Below the pieces are notes generated by a model, which saw nothing but the letters and a program-made list of their open reading frames with translations, was not told where the DNA came from and ran no database searches. A stretch of 64,000 nt of DNA from Metabacillus bambusae (lineage in GTDB: Bacteria; Bacillota; Bacilli; Bacillales; Bacillaceae), in assembly GCF_017497975.1 (NCBI RefSeq), contig NZ_JAGDEL010000014.1, positions 1 through 64,000 on the forward strand, given 5' to 3'. This document shows, one piece after another, positions 36,635 to 46,295 of the stretch (position 1 is its first letter; the number at the start of each line of letters is the position of its first letter). A program made the translations under genes and the position numbers.

Positions 36635-38335
36635 TTGAGGTTGAATACTAGAAAAACTCCTTCACGTTCTGTTAATTATTATTCTAAAGTTCTATTGATC
36701 ATTTTAATTACTATATTACTTATCAATATTTTCGTTAGTTTCTTTACTATTTCAATTACTAGACAACAAAGTATCGACTACATTACGAATACCGTTGACC
36801 TCTACCTAAAAGACGCACAACAAAAATTTAATGCTATCGATCATTTTATGATTTGGACTGTGAAGCACGAGCCTTTAATTAAGAATATTGAAGATGCCAA
36901 TGATATGTCAGAATTACCTGAAAGCATCAGTAACTTCAGATCAAGAGTGAACGATTTTCAATATTCCACAGGAAAAGAATTTCAATTCTTTTTAGCATTA
37001 AAAAAAGAGAACTACTTTTTTAATAGTTCTCCCATTCAAATGGATTATTCTGAATATATTAAAGTGAAAAATTACCTTATATCTAAAAAACCAACTTTGA
37101 ATAATTATGAGGATATGTATACTTGGCAATCGCTCAAGCTCAACAATAAATTCTATTTATATCACTCATTGGAGTACGAAAATAGAATGTTTATTTCTTT
37201 GATTGATGTAAAGGATATTCTTTTGCCTTTACAAGACATCAATTTAGGCAATAATGGAACGATTATAATAGAGAATGATCAACATGGCTTTCTTTCTGGC
37301 TTAGATCAAGTAAATTTGTATAAAAAGGAAAAATCGAACGACTTTTTTAGTAGTCACCTTGTATTTAAAGGAGAAAATACCTCTCTACCTTTTACCTTAC
37401 ATGTATCTGTCGACCATTTTAGTGCTTATGAAAGAGTCGTGATTGCTCAGTTTGTTCTTATCTTTGCAACAATAGTTATCAGTTTCATTTTATTCTTAAT
37501 TGTCCTCTATATGAAAAACAAAGTGATATCACCAATTCAAAGATTTTCGAAAAACCTATCTGATCTCAATCAAAATAATGAAGCAATTGATTTTAAAAGT
37601 AGCAGTATAATAGAGCTCGAACAAGCAAATACACAATTCAGAGGTTTGATAAGTGAAATAAAAAAATTAAAAGTTAATATTTATGAGCAAGAAATTGAAA
37701 AGAAACAAATTCAAATGGATTTTATGAAACTACAAATTAAGCCACACTTTTATTTAAATTGTTTAACGACCATTTATAGCATGGCGCAAATGGAACTGTA
37801 TAAAGAAATAAAAGAAATGGCCTTATCCACATCTAAATATTTCAGATATTTATTTCAAACAAATCAAAACTTTGTAATGCTAGAAAAGGAATTAAACCAT
37901 ATTAACGATTATTTAGCAATACAAAAATTAGTACATGGTGACGCTTTTCTTTTTGATATTTTTATTGAGAATGATATTGAAAAAATGAAAATTCCACCTT
38001 TAGTGTTACAAACATTTATTGAAAATACGATTAAATATTCAGTTTCTCTAGATGAACTAGTCAAGATATCCTTAAGATTACAATATATAGATAATAAGAA
38101 GTTTATCGAAATAACTTTAAAAGATAATGGACCAGGATTCCCTCCTGATATATTGGATAAGCTGAAGAACAATAATCCTTTAACGAATCAACATGGAAAA
38201 ATGATTGGGATTAACAATGTCGTGCAAAGGCTGAGATTAATGTATAGTGGAGAATTCAAGATAGATTTTTCTAATAATTTAGATGGTGGCGCAGAAATTG
38301 TGTTAATTATACCTTATCTTATTTATAAGGAGTGA
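36635..38335 (+). CDS. YesM-like membrane sensor histidine kinase
   Basis: 566 residues with membrane segments at about 19-40 and 270-292 flanking an extracellular sensor. The HAMP-like linker is short, followed by a coiled stretch and the His box LQIKPHFYLNCLTTIY. The ATPase domain shows PLVLQTFIENTIKY and DNGPGF. PHFYLN replaces the common PHFLYN, and the N-box lacks the usual HG, so it is a diverged member. The start is TTG with GGAGGTG 8 nt upstream. Confidence 0.88.
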   Translation: MRLNTRKTPSRSVNYYSKVLLIILITILLINIFVSFFTISITRQQSIDYITNTVDLYLKDAQQKFNAIDHFMIWTVKHEPLIKNIEDANDMSELPESISNFRSRVNDFQYSTGKEFQFFLALKKENYFFNSSPIQMDYSEYIKVKNYLISKKPTLNNYEDMYTWQSLKLNNKFYLYHSLEYENRMFISLIDVKDILLPLQDINLGNNGTIIIENDQHGFLSGLDQVNLYKKEKSNDFFSSHLVFKGENTSLPFTLHVSVDHFSAYERVVIAQFVLIFATIVISFILFLIVLYMKNKVISPIQRFSKNLSDLNQNNEAIDFKSSSIIELEQANTQFRGLISEIKKLKVNIYEQEIEKKQIQMDFMKLQIKPHFYLNCLTTIYSMAQMELYKEIKEMALSTSKYFRYLFQTNQNFVMLEKELNHINDYLAIQKLVHGDAFLFDIFIENDIEKMKIPPLVLQTFIENTIKYSVSLDELVKISLRLQYIDNKKFIEITLKDNGPGFPPDILDKLKNNNPLTNQHGKMIGINNVVQRLRLMYSGEFKIDFSNNLDGGAEIVLIIPYLIYKE

Positions 38336-38342
38336 ATTGTAT

Positions 38343-39965
38343 ATGAATGTGTTGATTGTTGACGATGATCGATTTGTCGTTTCTGCTTTAGAACAAAAAA
38401 TAGATTGGACTTCTTCAGGCATCCAACAAATTTACTCCGCTTACAATATTCGTCAGGCGAAAAAAATATTCGATAAAAATAAGGTCCATATTTTAATTTC
38501 CGATATAGAAATGCCACAAGGTAGTGGACTTGAATTATTGGCTTGGATAAGATCAGAGGGCTTTAATGTACAAGCTATCTATTTAACTAATTTTGCTGAC
38601 TTTAACTACGCCCAAAAAGCAATTGAACTTCAAAGTTTTGAATATTATTTAAAACCGATTGAATTCGATAAACTTGAATTAATAATAAAAAAGACAATAA
38701 ATAAAGTGAAACAAAGTCAAGTAAACGAGGATGCTGTAAAAGTTGGACATTACTGGCAGCAAAACAAGGAAGAAATCTTAGACCATTTTTGGCACACTTA
38801 TTTAAAAAACAACGACTCCATATCTAATGAAGAACTACAAGCACAACTGAAAATCAAACAGATAGATTATTCTTTACATGATTATTTTGTGCCACTACTT
38901 CTTGATTTATTTCCTTATACATTAGTCGATAATAGTGAAATAATTTCGTTATTTGATAAAGAAAACAATTTACAAAATAGGTTAAAATCTGTTATTGCAG
39001 AAACTTTCAAAGATGCTTCTTTTCGTTTAGATAGTTTTCTAGAAATAAGTAAAAATAAAGAAGAGTATCTTGCTATTTTCAAATTACTAGATTGTACTTC
39101 TGAAGTATCATCTAAGGACTTGCATTCTTCCTGTAATCAGATAATTGCAGCCATTAACAATCAATTAAATTGCGATGTTCAATGTGGGATAGGAGCTATA
39201 AGTCCTTTAGACAAAATTCCAACTACTGTTAAGGACATTCAAGTTCTGAGTAAAGAAACGGTCGATTTTCGAAACAAAACCTTCCTATTAGAAACGAATA
39301 TAAAAGATGTCAAAAAGTATGTTGAACCAAATTTACAACTATTCGAGCATTATCTTGAAACAGAAAATAAATTAAGTTTCATTAATAAATGTTATCAATA
39401 CCTTACAAACTTATTAGATAAAAATGCGTTGAATCATAGTGTATTGTGCAGTTTTAGATTAGATATTACACAATTAATCTATGCTCATTTAAAGAAAAAA
39501 GAAATTCTAGCCAATAAGTTATTCCAAGGGAAGACTGGCGATTTATTACTAGCTCAATCATCAAGATCTATAGATGATTTAATGATTTACATTTCTTATT
39601 TAGTGGATGTTTCTCTAGACTATATGGCATTTACTAACTCACAGAAATCTGTCGTCAACACAATTTATGATTATATTGATCAAAATTATCAGGAAAACAT
39701 TACAAGAACTAGCTTAGCGAAAATTGTATATCTTAGCCCAGATTATATTGCGAGATATTTCAAAAAGGAAACTGGTATATCACTTGTAAATTACATTATA
39801 AAAAAAAGAGTGGACATTGCGAAAGACCTACTAAATAATACAGACCTTCCTGTTCATATAATTTCTGATAAAGTAGGGTATGGAAATTATTCATATTTTA
39901 CAAAGCTTTTTAAAAAAGAAACAAATTATACTCCTGTGGATTATCGAAAGTTGAGCAATTCTTAA
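38343..39965 (+). CDS. YesN-type AraC response regulator
   Basis: About 540 residues. Receiver with LIVDDDRF, phosphoacceptor Asp in ILISDIEMPQGSGLELL and Lys in YYLKPIEFD. A long middle region follows and then two AraC motifs at the C-terminus (TRTSLAKIVYLSPDYIARYFKKETGISL, YGNYSYFTKLFKKETNYTPVDYRK). ATG 38343 is preferred, 10 nt from AAGGAG; a TTG two codons earlier is only 4 nt away. It begins within 8 nt of the kinase stop. Likely activator of the divergent importer operon. Confidence 0.9.
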   Translation: MNVLIVDDDRFVVSALEQKIDWTSSGIQQIYSAYNIRQAKKIFDKNKVHILISDIEMPQGSGLELLAWIRSEGFNVQAIYLTNFADFNYAQKAIELQSFEYYLKPIEFDKLELIIKKTINKVKQSQVNEDAVKVGHYWQQNKEEILDHFWHTYLKNNDSISNEELQAQLKIKQIDYSLHDYFVPLLLDLFPYTLVDNSEIISLFDKENNLQNRLKSVIAETFKDASFRLDSFLEISKNKEEYLAIFKLLDCTSEVSSKDLHSSCNQIIAAINNQLNCDVQCGIGAISPLDKIPTTVKDIQVLSKETVDFRNKTFLLETNIKDVKKYVEPNLQLFEHYLETENKLSFINKCYQYLTNLLDKNALNHSVLCSFRLDITQLIYAHLKKKEILANKLFQGKTGDLLLAQSSRSIDDLMIYISYLVDVSLDYMAFTNSQKSVVNTIYDYIDQNYQENITRTSLAKIVYLSPDYIARYFKKETGISLVNYIIKKRVDIAKDLLNNTDLPVHIISDKVGYGNYSYFTKLFKKETNYTPVDYRKLSNS

Positions 39966-40031
39966 TGTGAATTTTAATTGAAGTTAATTCTTTCTGATGA
40001 TGAGCTTAATTTAACTTGGCTTATTAGAAAT

Positions 40032-40075
40032 AAAAAGTGGATTAAAAGACAAAGAGCTGCTTTAATCCACTTTTT
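40032..40075. terminator. Bidirectional terminator
   Basis: 15-bp stem AAAAAGTGGATTAAA/TTTAATCCACTTTTT, with T runs on both strands. It sits between the converging regulator (plus) and PH/FxLYD protein (minus) genes. Confidence 0.85.
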
Positions 40076-40095
40076 TTGTAACGTTTTAAATTATT

Positions 40096-40929
40096 TTACT
40101 CTGCCTCTTCCACATACACACTTACTATTTCAAAGCTTTCTGCATACTCACTAATCGAAGATGAGTTTAAATCCCAAGACATTCCTGGTTTTACATCAAA
40201 TGCAGATGTTATTTGACTATCTACGATTGCACCTTTTTTATTGTAATATTGAATATCTACACTTATGTAACGATATTCCTTGTCTGAGTTATTCTTAATT
40301 ATCCCTTTAACTGTTGTATCATACTCACCCTTCTCTATTGCCAAATTAGAGAATTCCAACTGATATTTTTCTTCCCCTTCTTCCTTAGTCAAGGAATCAG
40401 TAATAGCTTCATCATACACCTCTACTACATGAAATTGAGGCCCTACTATGTATCCCGTTAGTACTGCAATTCCTATAAATAAAATAAAACGAAGGAATCC
40501 GAACCTCTTTTTCTGTGGTTTACCCGTTTTATTTGCAGGATTATAGGTATCTATTTGAAAATTCACTTCGTCCTTAATAGTGTTTGCATCATCTGGAGGC
40601 AAATCCATGATTTCAATTTTTGTTCCTACAAAAAACAATTCCATTGCTACATAATGATTTAGCTGTTTTACATGAATATATTCTAATTTTTCATAAGGAA
40701 CTTCCAAAACTTTAGGCTGACTTATTTCATTATGATAAATAAACAGCACTCGATAAACAGTAGTTAAAAATAAGCCCTTATAACCTTCAACACTACCGAT
40801 CGTTATATGTATAATTACTTCATCTTCATATAATACATTCTGTAATTCTTCTACTTCACGATAAGAAAGTAACTCATTCGCTTTTGAAAACTCCCGAATC
40901 TCTTCAATAATGCTATCTAAATCTCTCAA
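40096..40929 (-). CDS. Membrane protein with PH-like and FxLYD-like domains
   Basis: 277 residues. The N-terminal cytoplasmic part (about 30-130) looks like a bacterial PH fold (GLFLTTVYRVLFIYHNE, EVPYEKLEYIHV). A single membrane helix lies near 147-165 (FLRFILFIGIAVLTGYIV). The outer part has the FxLYD pattern (TVKGIIKNNSDKEYRYISVDIQYYNKKGAIVDSQ, PGMSWDL). The start is TTG with AGGGGAT upstream. It shows no link to sugar use; it stands alone between two terminators. Role unknown. Confidence 0.7.
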   Translation of the reverse strand: MRDLDSIIEEIREFSKANELLSYREVEELQNVLYEDEVIIHITIGSVEGYKGLFLTTVYRVLFIYHNEISQPKVLEVPYEKLEYIHVKQLNHYVAMELFFVGTKIEIMDLPPDDANTIKDEVNFQIDTYNPANKTGKPQKKRFGFLRFILFIGIAVLTGYIVGPQFHVVEVYDEAITDSLTKEEGEEKYQLEFSNLAIEKGEYDTTVKGIIKNNSDKEYRYISVDIQYYNKKGAIVDSQITSAFDVKPGMSWDLNSSSISEYAESFEIVSVYVEEAE

Positions 40930-41121
40930 AAAATATCCCCTACCTTTTTGGAACTATTACCCAATATATTTATCACATTTTATTATAATATCATTAACTC
41001 GTACTCTACAGACTGAAAATGGTTCATGTTATATAATTTGGTTGATAATTAATTCTTTTTCACTAGAGAATTGAAGCTTTGTTTTTGGATTAAAAACTAT
41101 AAACCTAATTCACGGTAATAT

Positions 41122-41160
41122 AAAAAGTCCTTAGTATTTGAGTAATACCAAGGACTTTTT
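41122..41160. terminator. Bidirectional terminator of the CUT2 importer operon
   Basis: AAAAAGTCCTT-A-GTATT pairs with AATAC-C-AAGGACTTTTT; 16 pairs and one mismatch, loop TGAGT. It lies 60 nt after the binding-protein stop. Confidence 0.8.
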
Positions 41161-41219
41161 ATGATGATCTGAAAAAAATTTGTTCCTTTACTTGTGACTA
41201 CAAAGTTACTAGATATCTA

Positions 41220-42197
41220 CTATTCAGAAATACTTTTTAAGAAATCCAGTCTCTCTTGAGCATTCTCTTTAGTTATAACCTCTGCACCTGTATCAATTCT
41301 CTTTTCCACACTTTCACCTTTGATGGCTTTAATTGCATTTTCTACTCCCTTATATCCCATATCATAAGGATTCTGAGCAACAGTACCAACTGTATTTCCT
41401 TTAATAACTGATTCAATCGATTCAACCGTACCATCTAAGCCAACAACTTGAACTTCTACTCCTTTATTCTGTACACCTCTTGAAGCTCCCATTGCCATAT
41501 CATCACTACTTACAAATACACCTTTTAATTCTGGATTACTTTCAATAATATTTTCCATTACGTTCATAGCTTTACTTTTGTCACTATCAGCAGGTTGTTC
41601 AGCAACAACTTCCATACCAGCCGCAACTAATCCTTCTTTTGCTCCATCAAGGCGATCTCTATGAGTTTGACTTCCTAGTACTCCACCAATTAGGGCAACT
41701 TTATCCCCTTTTTGAAGCTTTGATGCTAATAACTCCCCTCCTTTTTTCCCTGCAGTGAAATTATCAGTACCAATAAAAGTAACTTTGTCGACCCACTCTA
41801 CATCTTGGTTGATAAGAAGGACAGGGATATTATTTTCCTTATATTGATTAAATGTTGGAATTGCAGTTTCTGGTTGAGTAGCTGAGACAACTAAAGCATC
41901 TGGTCCTTTTGTCAAAGCATCCTGCATCATATTTATTTGTTCCATAACTTGAGATTCTGATGAAGGCCCTAATATTGTTCCATCAACATTAAAATCTTTA
42001 AATGCCTGCTTTGCCCCCGCTTGAACAAAATTCCAGTATTCGCTTGTTAAAGATTGTAAAACAACGACTACTTTTGGTTTTTCCTCATTAGAAGACGAAT
42101 CTGCAGATTCACTTGTTGTATTACTAGTGTTGCAACCAACCAATGTAAACACCAACATTATTAATATGATCATTTGAAATGAAAAAAGTTTTTTCAT
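41220..42197 (-). CDS. Ribose-type sugar-binding lipoprotein (CUT2)
   Basis: 325 residues. Lipobox TLVGC (Cys22), then a Ser/Asn/Glu linker and a periplasmic-binding-protein type I fold (VVVVLQSLTSEYWNFVQAGAKQAFKDF, DALVVSATQPETAIP, VTFIGTDNFTAGKKGGELLASKL, GVFVSSDDMAMGASRG). It delivers a monosaccharide or small polyol to the RbsC-type permease. It is the last gene of the LacI-regulated operon, separated by 146 nt from the permease. Ribose, inositol or another sugar are all possible. Confidence 0.9.
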   Translation of the reverse strand: MKKLFSFQMIILIMLVFTLVGCNTSNTTSESADSSSNEEKPKVVVVLQSLTSEYWNFVQAGAKQAFKDFNVDGTILGPSSESQVMEQINMMQDALTKGPDALVVSATQPETAIPTFNQYKENNIPVLLINQDVEWVDKVTFIGTDNFTAGKKGGELLASKLQKGDKVALIGGVLGSQTHRDRLDGAKEGLVAAGMEVVAEQPADSDKSKAMNVMENIIESNPELKGVFVSSDDMAMGASRGVQNKGVEVQVVGLDGTVESIESVIKGNTVGTVAQNPYDMGYKGVENAIKAIKGESVEKRIDTGAEVITKENAQERLDFLKSISE

Positions 42198-42343
42198 GCA
42201 TATCCTCCTAAATTATTATTATGAACATTTAAATTTAATTCACGCCTTGTAAAGTCAGAATTTTCAGTTATTTATATTTACATTATCTCTCTTTTTGCCA
42301 TTGTCTCCATAATTATCGTAACTGATATCTTAAAATTTTAATA

Positions 42344-43333
42344 TTAATTTTTACTTGGTTTTTGCCTTAAAACGTCGACATAAACAGCGGCAATGATAAC
42401 AAAACCGATAAATGCTAATTGTAAATCTGCGGGTACTCCTATCAAGTTCAGACCGTTACGTAAGACCGCAATTATTAAGGCACCTATCAACGTGCCCCAT
42501 ACAGTTCCTACACCACCAAATAAACTTGCTCCACCAATTATTACTGCAGCAATTGCATCTAATTCATAGCCCATTCCAGCTAATGGAAATGCAGAATTTA
42601 CGCGACCTACCATTACCAAGCCAGCTAATCCTGCCATTAATCCGCTCAATACATAAACGATTACAAGAACTTTATTGACATTGATACCCGATAGACGTGC
42701 AGCTTCTTTGTTACCTCCAATCGCATAGATATAACGCCCTGTCATTGTTCGGTTCAAAAAGATATGAATTAATACTGCCATGATTAGCACAAGAATAAAA
42801 CTAAATGGCACTGTTCCTGCAATGTCTCCACTTCCAAAGTATTGAATAAACACTGGAAATCCCGCGATAGGTGCCGCTCCTGTAACAATTAGGGCAAGTC
42901 CTCGAGCTATATTCATTGTTCCTAAAGTTGAAATAAATGGATGCGGAAGTCGAAGCTTAGTTAACAAAAGCCCGTTTACTAGACCAAAAAAAGCTCCAGT
43001 TGCTAAGCAAACCAGGATACCTACAAAAGGATTTGCTCCAAAATTGACAGTTACAACCCCCATCATCATAATCGAAATGGCTAAAATGGCTCCGATAGAC
43101 AAATCGATACCAGCTGTTAAAATGGGAAGCAACACACCTAAAGCCAATAAAGCGTTAATAGAGGTCTGATTAGCAATATTCATAAAATTATTGACCGTAA
43201 AAAACTGTGCATTTAGAATTGACAATGTTATGACTAACAAAATCAAGCCCAATAAAGAACCAAACTTACTAATAAACTCTTTTTTCGTCATTCCTGTACT
43301 AGTATTCTTCTTTTCTAACACTATTCCTGACAT
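42344..43333 (-). CDS. RbsC-type sugar ABC transporter permease
   Basis: 329 residues with eight to ten hydrophobic helices and the CUT2 permease signature (LLPILTAGIDLSIGAILAI, GLVNGLLLTKLRLPHPFISTLGTMNIARGLALIVTG, AAVIIGGASLFGGVGTVWGTLIGALII). Its start lies 1 nt after the ATPase stop, so both are translated together. Confidence 0.93.
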   Translation of the reverse strand: MSGIVLEKKNTSTGMTKKEFISKFGSLLGLILLVITLSILNAQFFTVNNFMNIANQTSINALLALGVLLPILTAGIDLSIGAILAISIMMMGVVTVNFGANPFVGILVCLATGAFFGLVNGLLLTKLRLPHPFISTLGTMNIARGLALIVTGAAPIAGFPVFIQYFGSGDIAGTVPFSFILVLIMAVLIHIFLNRTMTGRYIYAIGGNKEAARLSGINVNKVLVIVYVLSGLMAGLAGLVMVGRVNSAFPLAGMGYELDAIAAVIIGGASLFGGVGTVWGTLIGALIIAVLRNGLNLIGVPADLQLAFIGFVIIAAVYVDVLRQKPSKN

Positions 43334-43334
43334 G

Positions 43335-44828
43335 TTACATCCCCCCTGTAGCAGCTTTCATTATTACTTCCTGGTTCGCTTCTTCCTTTAGTAGATCAGC
43401 AGTAATTTCCCCTTCATTCATCACTAACACTCGGTCACATATACCAAGAATCTCAGGCAACTCAGAAGAAATAATAATGACTACTGCTCCGTCACTCACT
43501 AACGAATTAATTAAACGGTACACTTCAACCTTTGCCCCAACATCTATTCCCCTAGTAGGTTCGTCAAAAATAAATATTTTTGCTTGAGTTGCCAACCATT
43601 TTGCAATAACAACCTTTTGCTGGTTCCCACCACTTAAATTCCTAGCATGTTTTTCAGTATTGGACGGTCGAATTTGTAACTCTCCAATGTAATTCTCTGA
43701 ACTTTTCTTAATTTGTTCCCATTGAATAAATGGACCCTTTTTATAATTTTTCAAGCTGGCGATTGACATATTGTTTTTTATTGACTCATCTAAAATAAGT
43801 CCTTCCGTTTTTCGATTTTCCGTAATAAAAGCTAATCCTGCTTGAATCGCATCTTTAGGAGATTTAATTTTCACTTCTTTACCAAAGACAAATACTTTAC
43901 CTGATTCTACCGGATCAACTCCAAAAATCCCTCTAGCAACTTCTGTACGTCCTGCACCTACTAAACCTGATATCCCTAATATCTGCCCTTGATAAGCAGT
44001 AAAACTTACATTAGTTTTCGCTCCTTTTAAGATTAAATTTTCTACTCTAAGACCTTCCTCTCCCAATTGGAATGATTCTTTCGGGAATTTATCCTTTAAT
44101 TTTCTTCCAACCATTAATTGAACCATTTTGTCTGTACTCGTCTTTTTTACTTCCAATGTGTCAATGGCATTACCATCTCTTAAAATTGTAATCCGATCAC
44201 CAATTTGTTTCAGTTCCTCTAAACGATGTGAAATGTAAACGATTGCAATATCTTGTTTTCTTAATTCTATAATCGTTTTTAAAAGCTGTTGAGCCTCTGA
44301 ACCACTTAAACTAGATGTAGGTTCATCCATAATAATTAACTTTGTATCAATAGTAAGTGCTTTAGCAATTTCGACTAATTGCTGTTGCCCCACCCCTAAA
44401 GATGAAACTAATGCTTCTGGTGATATTTCTTGTCCCAAGCGCTTTAAATATTCTTTAGATCTCCTAATCATTTCTTTTTTATTGAGAAAAGAATACTTTC
44501 CATTCTTTTTTAGCTCTCTCCCAAGAAAAATATTTTCATAGACTGGGAGTTCTGGAATTAGGTTCAGCTCTTGATAAATTGTTGCAATTCCAAGCTTCAT
44601 TGCATCAGAGGGATTTTGAATATCCACTTTCTTTCCTTCCCAAAACATTTCACCTTCATCTTTTCTATAGGAACCTGTCATGATTTTTATCATAGTAGAT
44701 TTGCCTGCACCATTTTCTCCAAGTAGGACATGTACCTCTCCTGTCTTAATCTCTAAATCAATATTCTTTAATACGGGAATACCAGAAAAACCCTTACAAA
44801 TATTTTCAAGCCTAAGTAACTCTGTCAT
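43335..44828 (-). CDS. RbsA-type double-domain sugar ABC ATPase
   Basis: 497 residues, two fused nucleotide-binding domains. First: Walker A GENGAGKST (about 38), signature LGVGQQQLVE, Walker B LIIMDEPTS. Second: degenerate Walker A SGLVGAGRTEVARG (about 290), signature LSGGNQQKVV, Walker B IFIFDEPTRGID. The degenerate second site is normal for RbsA/MglA. It energises the permease and binding protein downstream. It is preceded by the LacI gene and a long inverted repeat. Confidence 0.94.
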   Translation of the reverse strand: MTELLRLENICKGFSGIPVLKNIDLEIKTGEVHVLLGENGAGKSTMIKIMTGSYRKDEGEMFWEGKKVDIQNPSDAMKLGIATIYQELNLIPELPVYENIFLGRELKKNGKYSFLNKKEMIRRSKEYLKRLGQEISPEALVSSLGVGQQQLVEIAKALTIDTKLIIMDEPTSSLSGSEAQQLLKTIIELRKQDIAIVYISHRLEELKQIGDRITILRDGNAIDTLEVKKTSTDKMVQLMVGRKLKDKFPKESFQLGEEGLRVENLILKGAKTNVSFTAYQGQILGISGLVGAGRTEVARGIFGVDPVESGKVFVFGKEVKIKSPKDAIQAGLAFITENRKTEGLILDESIKNNMSIASLKNYKKGPFIQWEQIKKSSENYIGELQIRPSNTEKHARNLSGGNQQKVVIAKWLATQAKIFIFDEPTRGIDVGAKVEVYRLINSLVSDGAVVIIISSELPEILGICDRVLVMNEGEITADLLKEEANQEVIMKAATGGM

Positions 44829-44853
44829 AACTGACCTCCTTTCAATTAATCAA

Positions 44854-44898
44854 ATTCTCTCAGTTCACTTATGTAGATCAGAAGCCCTCTGAGAGAAT
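44854..44898. repeat. 10-bp inverted repeat between lacI-type gene and ATPase gene
   Basis: ATTCTCTCAG (44854-44863) and CTGAGAGAAT (44889-44898) are perfect inverse copies 25 nt apart. In the minus-strand transcript they form a hairpin just ahead of the ATPase ribosome site (GAAAGGAGG). It could attenuate or stabilise the transporter mRNA, or be a half-site pair for a regulator. Confidence 0.5.
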
Positions 44899-44983
44899 AC
44901 GCTTCCAAAAAGTAGACAAATAAATTACCGAGACACTATTAAGGTTTTCTTATGTTCTTAGTTATCGTATCTCGGATTTAGTT

Positions 44984-45988
44984 CTAGTTGTTCATTTCAC
45001 TTGCAGTTCCTCGAATGACTAGTTCTGGCGACATAACGATTCGTTGTTTTAATTTTTTTGGATCCTTTATCTCTTCAACTAATAATTCAATTATTTTCTT
45101 ACCCATTTCTTGTATTGGCTGCGACACAGTCGTTAACTGTGGATAACACATTTCAGCAAGAATTGAATTGTCAAATCCTACTATTGAAATATCCTTTGGA
45201 ATATCAAAGCCAGATTCACGAGCACCTTGCATTGCTCCAATTGCAAGAGGTTCAGTTGATGCAAAAATGGCTGTGGGAGGTTCCGGTAAATTCAATAGTT
45301 TGACAGTCGAATCTAAAGCATCAGTAAAGCTAGTATTATTTATCGAAACTAAATTTTCATTATAATTTTTACCGGCTTGTTCAAGAGCCTGTTTGTAGCC
45401 ATCTAGTCTAGATTTAGTTACAGGAAAATAGATATCTTCAGTGACAATGGCAATTTTTTGATGCCCTAGTTTTATTAGATACGAAGTAGCTTCGAATGCT
45501 CCTAAAAAGTCATTTACGACCACCGTATTAACTGCTAGTGATGGTACTTCCCTCGCTAGCAAAGCTACTGGGATTTCACTACTAATTAATTCTTTTAGTG
45601 CAACTGTATTTTTTAATCCGGTAGCAATAATAATTCCATCAATATATTTTTGCTTTAAAATTGAGACATATTCAATTTCCTTATCTAAATCATTATCAGT
45701 ACTACATATCATTAAACTAAAACCAAACTTCCTCCCATGATCCTCAATTGTCCTTGCGATTTCTGCCATGAAAGGGTCTGCAATATTCGGAATTAGAAGC
45801 CCTATTGTTTGAATTCGTTTCTTGACTGATGCTGCAACACTAGGTTGATAATTTAATTTCTGCATTGTCTCTTCAACTTTTTTTCTTGTTTTTGCTCCAA
45901 TACTTCCTGTATTATTTAACACTTTTGAAACTGTAGAAATAGCAACCCCTGCTTCTTTTGCAACATCATAGATAGTTGGTTGTTTCAT
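44984..45988 (-). CDS. LacI-family transcriptional regulator
   Basis: 334 residues. N-terminal helix-turn-helix TIYDVAKEAGVAISTVSKVLNN with hinge helix YQPSVAASVKK, followed by a sugar-binding type I fold (TIGLLIPNIADPFMAEIARTIEDHG, VSIVGFDNSILAEMCYPQLTTVSQPI). It is upstream of, and in line with, the CUT2 importer and therefore its likely repressor. AAGGAGAAAG precedes the ATG. A cre-like box is 226 nt upstream. Confidence 0.93.
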   Translation of the reverse strand: MKQPTIYDVAKEAGVAISTVSKVLNNTGSIGAKTRKKVEETMQKLNYQPSVAASVKKRIQTIGLLIPNIADPFMAEIARTIEDHGRKFGFSLMICSTDNDLDKEIEYVSILKQKYIDGIIIATGLKNTVALKELISSEIPVALLAREVPSLAVNTVVVNDFLGAFEATSYLIKLGHQKIAIVTEDIYFPVTKSRLDGYKQALEQAGKNYNENLVSINNTSFTDALDSTVKLLNLPEPPTAIFASTEPLAIGAMQGARESGFDIPKDISIVGFDNSILAEMCYPQLTTVSQPIQEMGKKIIELLVEEIKDPKKLKQRIVMSPELVIRGTASEMNN

Positions 45989-46213
45989 TTATTCTTTCTC
46001 CTTCCCCTTTGGAACCTACACATATATTTTAATCAATTTTTAGGTAGATTAAAAATATTAGGAAAGGGATTTTCTAGCTTTTGAACTATTACTCTTTAAA
46101 TAGGATCGAACTATTATTTTCTACGATCCCTCTCAACATTTTATACACACTTAATCTCATGACTTTACAGGTTTAATTTTCACAATCTAACTAAATTTCT
46201 TTTATAGTTTTTT

Positions 46214-46225
46214 AATAACGCTTTC
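46214..46225 (-). promoter_or_regulatory. cre box upstream of the LacI/importer operon
   Basis: On the minus strand TGAAAGCGTTATTA matches the CcpA consensus TGWAANCGNTNWCA except at one position. It is in the 307-nt gap 45989-46295, which otherwise shows no gene; AGGAAAGGGATTTTCT at about 46069 is a looser dyad there. Confidence 0.5.
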
Positions 46226-46295
46226 AATAATTACCTAATCACCTCCTTTAATAAGAAAAGAAATGGATGGTATTATTAACGTGATAAAATAAAGT

